Shown piece by piece: positions 32,421 through 44,549 of a DNA stretch of 64,000 bases; positions within the stretch are counted from its first letter, which is position 1, and the number at the start of each line of letters is the position of its first letter. This stretch comes from Diospyros lotus (lineage: Eukaryota; Streptophyta; Magnoliopsida; Ericales; Ebenaceae). The translations under genes and the position numbers were made by a program. The DNA lies in contig NC_068346.1 of the NCBI RefSeq assembly GCF_014633365.1, positions 31,910,639 through 31,974,638 on the forward strand, read 5' to 3'. A model generated the notes under the pieces. That model searched no databases. It was not told the DNA's origin and saw nothing but the letters and a program-made list of their open reading frames with translations.

Positions 32421-33649
32421 TTCGTTGGATCTTGATAGTGAAAAGCATAGCCTTTGACTTCAAGCTTTGGGTAAAAAAATTGGGGTTTTTCTTGCTCATA
32501 GGTCTCAACAAGGATATCTTACATTACTCCGAAATTATTAAAGAATCTATTTTGTTTTAATGACTTGCATGATGAATATGTTGGTTGAGTGGTCTAAAGT
32601 TCCAGATATTAAGTCCTTGTGAAACACGTGGGTTTAAAATTCTACTTCCAAAATTTTATTTTGTGCTTTGATCTACTTTTATTTCCATTAAACATTATTA
32701 TGCTTTTGCTACATGGAGCATTTTTATTTATATTATTACATATAAATTTATTATAAGCATGTAGAAAGAATTTTTATTAAAGCAACTGATAGTACACAAA
32801 ATAATTTAATTAATAGACATGGGAGAAATCTTGAGGAATTATAATGAAAAGACAAAAATCTCCTTGCAAAGAAAAAATTCCAAAAGAAATTCTTACCAAA
32901 AAATAAAGATTTATAAATAAGAGAGGAAATATTTTTACATATAAGAAAAAAAGTTGTAGTGGCATTTTATTGGGCATACAATTAGAAGGTTAGTTTGTGT
33001 ACATGATTTCTAAATTTCTAATGACATTCATCCTAAAACTTGACACTACATGCCATTCTTAAAAATTCCAAATCTCTAAATTATTAAGGTCATTTAAGAT
33101 AAAAATATGACTAGATAATTAAAATTTATTCTTGCTCTAGTGTCATTTTTATTCAAAATGATACTATTGTTGTTTTTGTTATCTAGATACAATAATAAAT
33201 TTATTTGACTAAAAACGTCGTCGCCTAAGTTTGCAAAAAAGAAACAATTAAAGGGTCCAGGGAGATTCTGGTGCAAACACTCCAATACTTAAATCATACA
33301 CTGAAGATGATGAACACCATACTGAAATCAGTATTAGAGATGTACATTTTCAATAATGAGTGTTTGTTTATTTATAAAGAGATATAGAATAATCTTAAGT
33401 AATCTAAGATTAGGATTCTCATAGATAATGTCTATCTTGATATTTTTTAATCTTGTTAGGATTAGGATTCTTACATTTTGGAACTCATTAGATTAGGATT
33501 CTTATAATTGATGTTTATCCCAATATTTCAAAATTCTTTTAGAATTAGAATTCTTTATGAATAATTGCTTATTGTTTTCTTAGAATATTTTGAAGGATTT
33601 TTGAATGTCGGAGTTATCTAATTTATGCGTTTGTGTGTTTGTGTGAACC
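32421..33649. other. AT-rich non-coding DNA with a SINE-like scrap
   Basis: No gene. 32579-32670 has TTGGTTGAGTGG (A-box-like) and GTGGGTTTAAAATTC (B-box-like), suggesting a degenerate tRNA-derived SINE. 33360-33600 repeats 'attaggattctta' several times with a TATTTATAAAG, possibly an old LTR on the minus strand. The remainder shows nothing. Confidence 0.4.
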
Positions 33650-33931
33650 CCCTCCCCCCGACAGATTTATGGGAATTGAAATAGTAGGGTGAAACAAGTT
33701 AGTGACAACATAAAGGGTTGCAATGGGGGGCAAAAGGATGTGGGAGAAGAAGATAGGGAAGTTCTAAGCGAAAAAGCAATGACACCCATTATTGGTGCAA
33801 AGGAAGAAAATGGTTGATTAGGGCACTAATGAAAACAAGCTCTACATTCAATAAACTCTAAACAAATCTTAATTGCAAAGTGAGAGTTAAATATTTTCAC
33901 CTTGCATTGTGGTAAATACTTCATTCGTTCA
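33650..33931. repeat. repeat R, inverted copy, distal part (empty site)
   Basis: Reverse complement of 9890-9980 joined to 13689-13780, without the 3.7-kb LTR element. It therefore shows the pre-insertion sequence (CATTAGTGCCCTAATC on the R strand). It is interrupted at 33931 by LTR sequence and resumes at 39940. Confidence 0.7.
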
Positions 33932-34736
33932 TGTTGATGTTACCTGTGAACCAATCACAAAGCCACACGGCTAAAACCAAGAGAAGTACCAAGATCCACA
34001 AGTTGAAATAGAAAATAAAGAACATCCAACATCACAACGCACAGAAGAACAAGAGATATACGTGTTCAGATCCAAATTGATCCTACTCACAGCAAGGGTT
34101 TCGCTCCTAGTCAATCCACTAGAATATGTATAACATATTTACATTGGATTTACAGAAATGAATACAACGAGAGATACAAGAACCACTCACAAGATCTCAT
34201 GGTAAATCAAGAACGATACATCGATCATAAAGCATAAACGAAAACGCAACACAACAGAGTATATTGCTCGAAACTCAAGTAATCCTAGCACTCTCATCTC
34301 ACCAATCTCTCACCCAACGACATCAAATAAACAAGTAACACATACTTACAGAGATTATAATGGAGATTCCTTGCGTCGATAGCCTTTCTGATTGCCTTGT
34401 TCTTCCTCCAATCTTGCTTCTTGAATCTGTTCTCTCTCTCGCTCTCAATTAGGATTTCTCGCGTGTGTGTGTGAAAGTGCAAGAGAAAAGATTTTGTTTA
34501 ATTTCCCCCATTCTCGTTGCTTCATATACATGGGCCAAGAGACACAGATGGGATAAATAGGTTTGACACAATAAGCTTGGGCTTGGAATTGGCTGCAGAC
34601 ACCAACGGCCCAACCCAACTTAATTATATACAACCCAAATAACAAATCCACATGCAAATGCACATGAAATTTAAATGTACATGACACATAAATATAAATG
34701 ACAATATTAATACATTTTGAATCACAAATCCTAACA
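33932..34736 (-). repeat. Ty1/copia-type LTR, minus orientation
   Basis: 805 bp. The minus strand starts TGTTAGGATTTGTGATTC at 34736 and ends GGTAACATCAACA at 33932. Clearly the same family as the plus-strand LTR at 34741 (shared 'catttgcatgtggatttg', 'ggttgggc', 'ggatgttcttta' phrases). It contains no PBS or body, so it behaves as a solo LTR next to its sibling. Confidence 0.8.
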
Positions 34737-34740
34737 ATTT

Positions 34741-35424
34741 TGTTAGGATTTGTGATTCAAAATATATTGATAAATGTTTGCATTTGATTTCCTTTTCATT
34801 TGCATTACATCTGGCCTTAATTTCATTTGCATGTGGATTTGTTATTTAGGTTGTGTATACAGAAGCTGGGTTGGGCTGTTGGTGTCGGCAGCCCAACAAG
34901 AACAAGCCCAAGCCCAAGCTTATTGTGTCAAACCCATTTATCCCATTCATGTCCTTGACCCACATATATATATGGATGAGATTGGAGAAAGAAAAAAAAA
35001 AGGTGGCTTTTCTCTTGCACACCAATGCACGATCATAAACCCTAGTTTTTTGTATTGTCACTTTCTTTGAGAAATCACGGGTTGTGTAAGAGAGGTAGGC
35101 GAGTGTTGTGAGTGCTGTAAATAGCTTGTTCTTTGAAGCTTTTGTACTTGGTTCTTTGTCGGTTTGTCGATACTATAAGTGGTTTTTTCTGATTGTTGTT
35201 AACTGCTTGTAATCTCTGTAAACCCATTGTATATATTAGTGGATTGGCTAGGGGTTGGAAGCCTCTGTCGTGAGTAGGATTCAATTTGGATTTGAACACG
35301 TATATCTCTTGTTCTTGTGTGCATTGTGGATGTTCTTTATTTTCTGTTTCGACTTGTGGATCTTGGTACTTCTCTTGGTCTTAGCCTTGTGGTTGTGTGA
35401 TTGGTTTACAGGTAACATCAACAA
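34741..35424 (+). repeat. Ty1/copia 5' LTR
   Basis: TGTTAGGATTTG...ACATCAACA, 684 bp, separated from the inverted LTR by only four bases (ATTT), producing a palindrome at the junction. It is followed by a PBS, so it is the 5' LTR of the copia body at 35425 onward. Confidence 0.8.
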
Positions 35425-35426
35425 GT

Positions 35427-35439
35427 GGTATCAGAGCTG
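35427..35439 (+). other. copia primer-binding site
   Basis: TGGTATCAGAGCT two bases after the LTR end, complementary to initiator Met-tRNA. Confidence 0.8.
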
Positions 35440-35965
35440 GAATTGGCTTCAAGATTAGAGGAGCTGGGATCAGAGAGTCAAGCACAGTCAAGAACGAGTG
35501 AAAGCGGATCGAAGGCGATCGGTAAGATCTGAAAGGTCATGTCGTTTAGGGAAGATCGGAGGTTGCAATCGGCCTCCAATTCTGTAAGTATTTGATATCC
35601 TATTCTGCTTGCTGGTTTTGTTTATGAGATCTGTTTCTTGTTGTTCTTGAACCCATCTTAGGGTTATAGCGAGCATGTTTGTTTTTCCCTAATCCTCACT
35701 GTGTTCGTAAGTCTTTTAAATCGAAATCAAGATGGGTTTGAAGAGACAATTATTGATCTATAATGTACTAGATTGGAATTATTTCTCTCATTTGTTTACT
35801 ATTGCTGTTGATTTCTTGCTGTTGTCGTTTCTCTATTGCAAGATTCATTGCTGATATGAATGTGTTTTACTTCCTGTTGTAAGTGTATATCACTTGATTG
35901 TTTCTAAGAAATTGGATCTATTGAGGTTGATTGCATGTAATTGCTAGATGTATTTGAAATATTGT
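35440..35965 (+). other. copia leader, part 1
   Basis: Untranslated leader between PBS and gag. Interrupted at 35966 by a solo LTR and continuing at 38630 ('attgcaatctagtctc') to the gag ATG at 38935. T-rich with reiterated 'ttgttgtt' and 'gatttgatt' words. No ORF. Confidence 0.65.
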
Positions 35966-38629
35966 TGTAGCGGCTCTCTCCCGGATAATCCCACTAGCAT
36001 AGGAAATTTGAAAGGAGGTCATCACAAAATGGATACAGAAACAATAACTTAGATTAAACACCAATTATTATTTTTTTTGACTTGCTCACCGATCTTCAAG
36101 AGCCAAAATAAAGCATTTCCAACGACATTTTAACTTACACAATTCTTTAGGCTCAAAGGCCATACAATCAAAATATAAGGGCAAATATCGTTTACAAAAT
36201 GAATCTCACTCTACATACCCTCAAAACAAACCACTCCCATAGACTTTTTCGGCTAGGATATCTCTGTACACCACTAAACCCGGGTTCTAACCTCACTGGA
36301 CTTGCCCTCAACAATTTTTTTTTCCTTTACTTGGAATAATAGGAATAAACAAGGTAAGCCACAAGGCTCAACAAGTATATATTACAACAAATAGAGCAAT
36401 AGAGTTAAGGCATGGATAAATCAAAGTGGAATAGACCCGACTTCCCAAGTACGAGTAACATTTCCCATTAGTTCCCATCATTATTATCATTTCCATGCCA
36501 TTGTCATTATTCATTTTATGCATCGTTTCATTTCTCATGAATATATAGATTTCCATGCATCACATCAGCCCTCAAAGCCTTTCATTCAAATGCATGCATA
36601 CATATATATAAAAAAATCATTTAGCCATTCATTTGGCTTGAGCATCGCCTACCGGGTTTATGGCCACCTCACTTGTGTCAGACGCTTTTTAGGATATCAT
36701 TTTCTCACCCCGCGGAATATAGTCGCTGCGCAAAATAATAGGTGCGCAAATAATAATACCATGCAATGCTTATGAAAGTTTCAAACAAATACATCAAACA
36801 TGCTTTTTTATTAGAGATGTTCTCATCATGATCATCATGCGCACTTAGACATTTCAAGATTATATCCTCACATGAGCCAATGATATTTTCATCACATGAT
36901 TTAACATCATTCATTGAGATTCATTTCCATACCATTTCTCAAGGTCAAACAAGTTGATTACATGAATTCACCATTAAGATCTCATGATTTTCATTTTCAA
37001 TTCTCACCGTTAATTAACTTCCCCATTTTTGGAACACTTACATATCCGCGAGATGGTTTTGAAGCCAACTAAAACATCACAAGAGTTTTGGAGAAGAATT
37101 ACAAACATTAGAAAAGAATCGGACTAAAAAGAAAGAATTAATGCATTCTGTTAGTTGGTCGAATAAAAGAGTTAGTTGACTAACTATGGACTTAGTCAAC
37201 CGATGAAGGAGACTTAGTCGACCAAATAGGGACTTGGTCGACCGACTGAAACACTTAGTAGACTAAATAGGGACTTGGTCGATCGACTGAAACACTTAGT
37301 CGACTAACAGAAGCCAAAATTACTTACTTAGTTGACCGATTGAAACACTTGGTCGACTAACAGAATTTAGGACACCCACTTAGTCAACAGAATGAGGGCT
37401 TAGTCGACTAACAAAGGCTTGAAACTTAAAAATATCAACGACAACCCATAAAACTCAACATCCCAAGCAAGATGCACCAAAACCTTGCTTCTCTAAAATT
37501 CCTAATCAATCGAGTGTCATTCCTTTGAGAATTTAGGGTGAGCTAGACCCTAATGACAACTCTCGAAAAGATCCATCAATGATAAAACACAAAGTTTTTA
37601 AAGGAATGAGAAGAAGACCCACCAATCAATATGGATTCAAGATTGGATCTTCTAAGAAAGAAAAAGAATCAAAGACAAATGAACAACGAAGAAAAACCAA
37701 CTTGACCTTAGAGAAAAAGAAGAACCAAACTTTCATTAAGAAGGAAAAGTACCATGAACTTGCATTGAGATAAAATAAAAGGAACAAGATCTTGCACCGA
37801 AATGGAAACAAATAATAGAACCTTTATTTATAAAAAGAACTTGCCTCCAAAAGAAACAATGAGGAAAGAGAACTTGCTTTAACAATGCTTGGTCCAAAGA
37901 GAAGAACAACTAGTTGTATCTTCCATCCTTGAACTTCAATAGAGATTGACAATGGAAGAAGAAAGAAAGAAGAAGAAGAAGAAGAAAAAGAAGAAAAAGA
38001 AGATGATCGATCGGGAGATAAGGGAAGTAGAGAGGAAGGAAGACAAGGAAAAGAAAAAAGCATGAGGGAAGAATGGCCGCCATCAGCTTTCCAACCACCC
38101 CCTTGGCCAAATTACCACTTTGCCCCTCTCATTTACACGCACACCACAACTCATTAAACCCATTTTGGTCGTCTTTTACCTCTTTTTCTTTTCTTTTTCA
38201 TTTTCCTTTTTACTCCATAATACACACAAGTTATCTATAATAAATACTCATTTATGAAATTCCCATTTCACCCTTACTTTTCACACACACAATGAACAAA
38301 TTTCAAGCCTTCATTAGACTTTTCATAATTCATTCTTTTTGATAAATTAAAATACACAAATCTTTTATGCTCATGGGCCCAATACCCATACCCATTTCAT
38401 TAGTCCAACACAATGGCCCCATTATTTCTTAGGCCCAAGGGTTTCACAACTTCATCTTAAATAAAACACAACCCAATACATTTGGCTTCAACCCAAGTTT
38501 TCTTTCAAAACTCAATCCCTTAAATTAGGCACATCACAATTTTATAACACTTAATTCTTAAGGCTAATTTATCACACATAATAAATCATAATTCAAGTAA
38601 AACTCTAGGCCCACTAACGGGTCGTTACA
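35966..38629. mobile_element. 2664-bp solo LTR inserted in the copia leader
   Basis: TGTAGCGGCTCTC...ACGGGTCGTTACA flanked by ATTGT (35961-35965) and ATTGC (38630-38634), a 5-bp target duplication with one mismatch. Length and TG...CA ends fit a large Ty3/gypsy (Tat/Athila-type) LTR. It holds no credible gene. 37140-37430 is a cluster of 'TTAGTCGACTA' words with a 41-bp period in part. 37960-38010 is A/G-rich simple sequence. Confidence 0.8.
37140..37430. repeat. reiterated TTAGTCGACTA words
   Basis: About ten near-palindromic words (TTAGTCGACTAA, TTGGTCGACCGA and variants) separated by 'aataggga' or 'gaaacac'. The segment starting GGGACTTGGTCGA repeats with a 41-bp period near 37230-37310. 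Part of the large solo LTR. Confidence 0.65.
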
Positions 38630-38934
38630 ATTGCAATCTAGTCTCTATACTGTTTTAATCCTGGTCTATTTTCTTGATTTGATTGCAATTTTGTCTCTAT
38701 TCAATTTCTCTTGTTGTGAATATTGGTACTGCCGAGCTTTTGTGTATTTCAAATTTTTGTTGTTGGCATATGTCTATTGGTTTGAGTTCTTCTTGCTTAC
38801 TGTAGTTTCTGTTTGGATATCTTGTTGTTTATCCCGCATCATTCCTGTTCCATTCTTAAATTCTGTGTTATTGGTATTTGGTTTTGGATTCTGTATGCTG
38901 GTGGGTATTTGTTTTTCCTTTGCAAGATATTAAA

Positions 38935-39240
38935 TGACCAAACAAGATATGACACCAATTAAGGTGAAACTCGAGAAATTTGACGGCCATGGCGACTTCG
39001 GTACGTGGCAAAAGAATATGAAGGCAATCTTGGTCTAGAACCATTATGCAAAGGCCTTGATAGAAATAAAAGAGGAAAATGATAAGCAACTCTCCATGAC
39101 CGCCCAAGAAAGGTAGGACATGGATGAGATGACTTATTCTTTGATAATCCTCAATTTGGTAAACAATGTTTTACATCAGATAAATGAGGAGATCGCAATA
39201 TTGTAGGTATGGAATAAATTAGAGTATTGGTTAAGTCTCT
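38935..39240 (+). pseudogene. gag: Ty1/copia Gag N-terminus (broken)
   Basis: ATG 38935: MTKQDMTPIKVKLEKFDGHG, then GTWQKNMKAIL, the usual copia Gag start 'KFDG.. F..W...M...L'. A TAG (39037), another stop at ~39113 and a third near 39203 interrupt it. It includes ALIEIKEENDKQ and YSLIILNLVNNVLHQI. Followed by deleted sequence rather than a zinc knuckle. Confidence 0.75.
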
Positions 39241-39939
39241 GTTTATTAGTAGGGCTATCAATTTTTGGAGTCTAGGCATGAAAAAAGGTTAGGGCACATT
39301 GGCCATAAGAGGGCTATTAGAGTTAAGCATGTTAGGCATGATTGAATTCAATTTGATTAGTAACCTAGAGGGTTTTATGAATCCTGTGTTATGGCTTGTA
39401 GGTTCCCATAGATGTTTGTGTTATAAGTGATTCCCATGAGTTGTAGGTTGCTTTCTCTATCTTTTTTGGGGACTGTTCCTGTGTCCCTGTTTTTTGTTTA
39501 GGACCTAATATTTCTTTCTTTGTTGATAAATATTCTAGAGAGATTTTGGGTATTCTTTCTTAGGCGTAAAAGTGAAGCTTTTGAGAAGTTTAAGAAGTGG
39601 AAAGTCTTTGAATATTGAACAAGAAAGAGAATTAAGTTTGTAGAACTGATGTAAATCTAGAAGTTGATATGTGTCTAGTCTTGTAGAATTAGAAGAGTCT
39701 GAACAAACTGATAATGTAGAGTTTGAGGTGGAAATGTGTTAGTCTTAAGGTGGAACCTTAGGAAATTTTCGTGTCTAATGAAAGTCCTAAAGTTAGCCCT
39801 GATGTCTTGTTTATAGAAGTCTTGATAGAGGTTTATGTTGCCCATGGTGAGGCATGTATTAGTTGAGTCTGTCTCGTCAAAAGTTTGAGCAAGCTTTGTC
39901 ATTGCTCAATGTGCTCCCGTTGTAGCTAGGAGAGTTTGC
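39241..39939 (+). pseudogene. copia integrase remnant and linker
   Basis: Strongly deleted. Around 39515-39660 the frames give VDKYSREILGI and RKSEAFEKFKKWKVF, matching the copia integrase core region 'F.DDYSR..W.YFL..KSE.F..F..W'. 39660-39900 resembles the variable linker after integrase with many stops. No RT, RNase H or 3' LTR is found before repeat R resumes at 39940. Confidence 0.55.
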
Positions 39940-40960
39940 AATTTCAGATTTGTTTCAAAACAAGAAACTTGATCTTCTATTGAAAATCTCCAAGGTTATG
40001 AGCACAAATTGTAGGATAAAGCCATTCAAACAATTGTATAAAATTATGGGTTTCCAAAATCTTTGAAGATTTTTGCTAAGGAGAACATGTTATAGTACAT
40101 CAGTAGCTAATATAGAAATATAAAAGTGTTTTTCTTCAAATTAAGAGAGAGAGAGAGAGATTTGTTGTCTACAAAAAAGGTTGGCATGGACATGTATTTA
40201 TAGGATAAAAAGGAGCAACCAATACTTGGTAAGTAAACTCCTAGGAATTTTATATATTTTACGATATCTTCATAATATTACTAGAATATTGTATTAAAAT
40301 ATTTCAACAATATTCTGAAAATATATATTCATTTTTCTTTTCTCTTAGATGTTCAATAGAGAAACAAAAGATAATGGACACAAGGCCACCTCGACCAACT
40401 AGCAAATGTGCTAAAGCAAGGGACACACTTAAGAACCTAAAGCCAAAGAACCAACCCATCAATCTTGGTAGATAATGTAAAGAAAAAACCTAACTAGAAA
40501 AGATAAAAGACAAATCAAACAAGAAAACAAAAATGACAGTAGAAACTTAGAAAGAGTCGTTTGGAAGAGACAAAAAAATACAATATACACCGACAACTGT
40601 GACTACCAAATAGCAGGGAATATGAGTAGCCAAAACACCTTACTATTGTTGTTTCCAACCCCCACAACTACCACAATACTCAATAAAGGGTAACATTGGT
40701 TCTGCAAATATGAACCATCTTTGTCATTGTCCAATTAAGAGCCCTTCTTCAAAAATTAAACAAGGCATCACCCAATATAGAAGCCCAAAATTGGGTTAGC
40801 ATCCTACATCCCAAATACGCTCACTAGAAAAAACTCCTTAGGAGTTGTAGCTTAATGAGAATCAATCAATTGAGTCTCCAATGGAAACTAAAATAGTTTG
40901 GTGAAGCAAGTTAATATAACAAAAAAGTTGCAATGGAAGGAAAGATTGATGAAACAAAGG
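39940..40960. repeat. repeat R, inverted copy, proximal part
   Basis: Reverse complement of roughly 9870 down to 9340, for example the stretch around 'agaaacttgatcttctattg' and the stretch around 'tagcatcctacatcccaaat'. Contains an (AG)n run at 40144-40161 and an extra AT-rich segment 40200-40600 not obvious in the other copy. No gene. Confidence 0.65.
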
Positions 40961-40999
40961 AAAGGAAGAAAGCTTACCATTATAATTTGACTCGCTCGG

Positions 41000-42905
41000 G
41001 CTTGTCCAATATCATAGGGATATTTCCAAATAATCGGTGCTTATCTCGGGGAAGGATGGTGGAATAAATGAGATGAGCTCCAATCCCCAAGTCCTCCACC
41101 AAGTCAAAGTCAATCACCCTAAGATAAACTTGTAAGTGATATTCTCATGCATAATGCTTGTCAAGAAAAAGGACTGGGCAATCGCAAGGCTTGTTAACCT
41201 CAAGTAGGAGGAGTCCTCTAGGGGACTTCGACATCAAGCTCCCATTGGTGCTTATAGAAAGGCACAAAGGGTCAGTTGCACTTAGCCCAATTGTAGCGAT
41301 AGTGGTTGTCAGGTACAAGCACAAAGTGGCCTCCTCGTCCTTATACGACGTTGGAGAAAGAGCCTGATGTTAGCTTTCGACCCTCAATGCCCTAAGAAAA
41401 CTAGATGGCGAAAGATTAGCATAAATAAGGGTTGTTGAAAGAGAAGAAGGAGGAGGAGCTCTCTCAACAATTTAGTCGACAATAGAAGTGCTTGCCTCAT
41501 CTTAAGAAAGATAAAGTCATTTGCATGCAGGTACGTGCTCTACTATCCTATGAGATGAATGTTTTTCTCCTTCCCTCATTTGGGAGTTGGCAGCTCTCAA
41601 ATGGTCCATTCTTGTAAAACATGGAAAATTTAAGTATCCACCATACATAGCATTAATAGAAGAAAAGGAGTAAGAAGTTAATAAAAGAGGAAAGGTACCC
41701 ACAAGAAAGGATTGCTCCTGTAGGGATATGGAAGTGTGTGCACTATCCTCATCATTGGGAGAGGAGACTTCAACAGAAATGAAGGCAGAGGACGATGACC
41801 AAGAAGCACCTAAGGAAGAATCCTTGATTCGTTAGTAACCCCCCCTCCCTCTCATTCTTTCAGCAAAAACAATATCGTTTCTCTCGACTAAAAGGACAAC
41901 ATGAGATGCCATTCACTCATCCAAGGGCTTGGAAGGTCCCAGTAAAGCCCTAAGGGGAACACCCCATCCCACAACCACAATTTTTTTTAGAGTCAACACC
42001 TTCTGCAAATGATATGGCTTAGGGGAAACCAGGCCCTCAATAGCCTAGATATATATTGCCCAAACCATCTTAGGCTTGGGGAGCTTTTTCATCTAGGCCT
42101 CCCGCTCATTATCCCAACACCATTGAAGTGGAGCATTCTAGCTTGATAGGGGCTTAACTACGAACCACCTTGACTCAAAGGTTTCAATCTTGTTTAGCAG
42201 GTTAAAGAAGAGTTTGTCAAGTCCAAGAACCCTTTGGAAGGTGAAGAAACATGCCTCTTTTGGTTTACCCCCCGAAGTTTGTAAAACAACTAAACAATTT
42301 GGGGGAAGGCACCACATCCCTTTGGTAACACAAGATGGAAACCCTAATTATGCCCAGCCATTAGGGGGGCATAATTAGGGTGAAGTTGGGTCGATACTAG
42401 GTGGTTCATCCTTGGAAAACTCATGCCAAATTTAGGGATGGGGAAGCGACAACCAGTTATAGTGGATGCCTTATGAAACCCTATATAATTCTCATCAACA
42501 AAAGTTGTATAAGTCTTTTATTGACTTGGTACTTTCACGTTGAAGTCAGAAGAAAAAAGGAAAGTCTATTTTATTCTCCCAATATCTCTCTTGACTAACC
42601 TAGTACTCCTTAAAAGGACCCTAGCTCATTAGGTAGGGATGAACCTTTTGACCTATTGTCCTAGCCATATGGTAAGACGAATGTACCAAATAGAGAAGTT
42701 TTTGGAAAGTGGAAAACAAGTCTTCGAGAAAGTGTTGGGATCTCTGGGAGAGTGGAAGAGAGGACTCCGAAAGAGTGTTGAGATCTCCAAGAAAGTGTTT
42801 TAGAAGGTCTCCGAGAGTGTAGAAAATAAGTCTTCCAAGAGCTACCAAAAGGAAATTCACTAGGATGAGAAGTATGAAATAATTGGAGGACCCCTTTTAT
42901 ATGGG
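41000..42905 (-). pseudogene. second decayed Transposase_28-like ORF
   Basis: The minus strand between ~42480 and 41980 reads, across frameshifts and stops: LSLPHP, LCPPNGWA..LGF, CFFTFQRVLGLDKLFFNLLN, then ESRWFVVKP and KPKMVWAIYI. The order 'LPLHP ... PN.W ...GF ... FF ... W..FFV' is that of the Transposase_28 family, as at 26523-27060. No long frame survives. 42660-42860 holds phrases like 'gaaagtgttgggatctc' repeated. Element ends were not found. Confidence 0.45.
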
Positions 42906-43099
42906 GGGGATCACGAGAGATGAAGAGGTAGTCTGCAAAAACATCGAGACCAAATGATCTTGATTGCTAAAATGACTAGGGAAAATGGTTTGATGTGGGA
43001 AGATCCATTGAATAAAACTATAGCACCAAAAATAATAAATAAATAAACATAGTACAAAATGATATAATTACTCTTTCCTTCAAGAGACCTAAAAGAAAG

Positions 43100-43620
43100 A
43101 GTAGGGAACAATTGATATGTCAAGCAAAATGGGCCTAAAAGAGCCAAACCCAAGACAAGTCCAAAGGCCTAATAAGCTGTGCAAAAGCCCAAAAAAGGCT
43201 TGGGAGACTTTCCAAGAAAGGTCCTTGAGAGACCCTATAAGGAACTTTTTTCGAGTTCGAGGAAAGCAGTCTCTTTTCAAATCTTATCATTGTCAAGAAT
43301 GTATCAACTTACCTTTGAAGTTTTTACCGTGAAAGCCAGAACAAACAATCTCGAAATATGTGGATATTCTCTCATCTATCATCTTCAACCTCTATGAATA
43401 AGGGGGTGACCCCCCACTCTTTAGATATGTGAAGAATTATACAAAAATTATATTTCTACTATAAATACTGCATACTCTTTCGATTTCTAATTAAGCTAAC
43501 TTAATCGTCGGAGGGCCTGTGCAGGAGACACCACACGTCTTCTGACTATTTTCTATTTTACAGGTCTTTTAAGGACTGAAAAATCTCTCGTAGTTATAAA
43601 TTTATTATTATATCTCGACA
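43100..43620 (+). repeat. LTR-like segment
   Basis: A TATA-type CTATAAATACT at ~43460 is followed by a sequence typical of plant Ty3/gypsy R/U5 regions ('taacttaatcgtcggagggcctgtgcagg' spans 43495-43525) and 'attttacaggtctttt'. Precise ends and TSD were not found. Confidence 0.4.
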
Positions 43621-44388
43621 ACAACAATTTTAATTGCGAGTTAAATGAAACAAGTATCATTCATAACTTACTTAAAGGCATAATTCTAGAGTGGCGAGTT
43701 GGGATGCCACAACTTTCTTTATTTCTCCACGAGTAGGGATCCCAAAATAATTCATTCTTGGAGGGATGCCCTTTGACAAGGGTTTGGGGTTGAGTAAGCT
43801 TAACCCTAATATTTCTTGCTAAGAACAAGGTAGGGATAGGGACTGGATCTACAATCCCAACCCCACCTTGCCCTTATTAGCCCTACCCCGTCATATGTAT
43901 ATGTGAAAAATTAAACTATGTTGATATAAATTATTTTTTCATAATGGATATATAAAAAAAGTTGAGTTGAAGCCATTACATTTGTGAAGGAAAGAAGGAT
44001 CAAAATATTTTGTGGTTTTTAATTGGAGATTTTGTTTCCTTTTATTGTTCTTGATTAATCTAAACAATCCTTTCTTGGTTTTTGCAAGCATTATCTGAAT
44101 AAGGTTATAAATTTTCTTTATTATAATTTTTTTCTTAATAATATACTATTTTTTCTTGTTTATTATTATTATTAAATTTTTAATGATAAAATAATTCTTA
44201 AATAATTTTTTGAGGGAATGGAGATCCCAATCTTAAATAAGTCTCCACGAGTAGAAAGCCTTTGCAACTGAAGTGAACCAATGAGCCAAGTGACGTGCAA
44301 AGGCTACTAGTGTCAACATGTTGCTATGCTGTCAATAAGTGGGAGCTAGCTCCTTTCAGAACCCCTTCGTCTATGCACATCAGGGACT
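43621..44388. other. AT-rich non-coding DNA
   Basis: No gene or element end recognised. Contains repeated 'agggatagg', 'ccccaccttgccc' and ATT-rich stretches. Confidence 0.4.
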
Positions 44389-44531
44389 ATGTTATTGGTA
44401 CTTCATAAATTACACCATGAGTTACATAATGCATCATAAATAACAAAAATATCCGTCACACTTCATCGCCTTAAGTGAAGGGTATTTTACTCATGCACCT
44501 CACTGTTTCACGTCGCCTCACTGGCACACTT
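44389..44531. repeat. left half of a MITE split by the CACTA element
   Basis: TIR ATGTTATTGGTACTTCAT at 44389-44406 matches, reversed, ATGAAGTACCAATAGCAT at 51425-51442 (one mismatch). Together with 51370-51442 it makes a ~215-bp inverted-repeat element. The CACTA insertion separates the halves. Confidence 0.6.
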
Positions 44532-44549
44532 TACTACAAGAAAATTGGT

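Noticed and set aside
37140..37430. Satellite or centromeric array
   Set aside because: Only a few hundred bases, bounded by the TSD-flanked solo LTR, not a long homogeneous array.
37910..38110. Ser/Phe/Leu-rich minus-strand frames
   Set aside because: Encoded by A/G-rich simple sequence inside a solo LTR.
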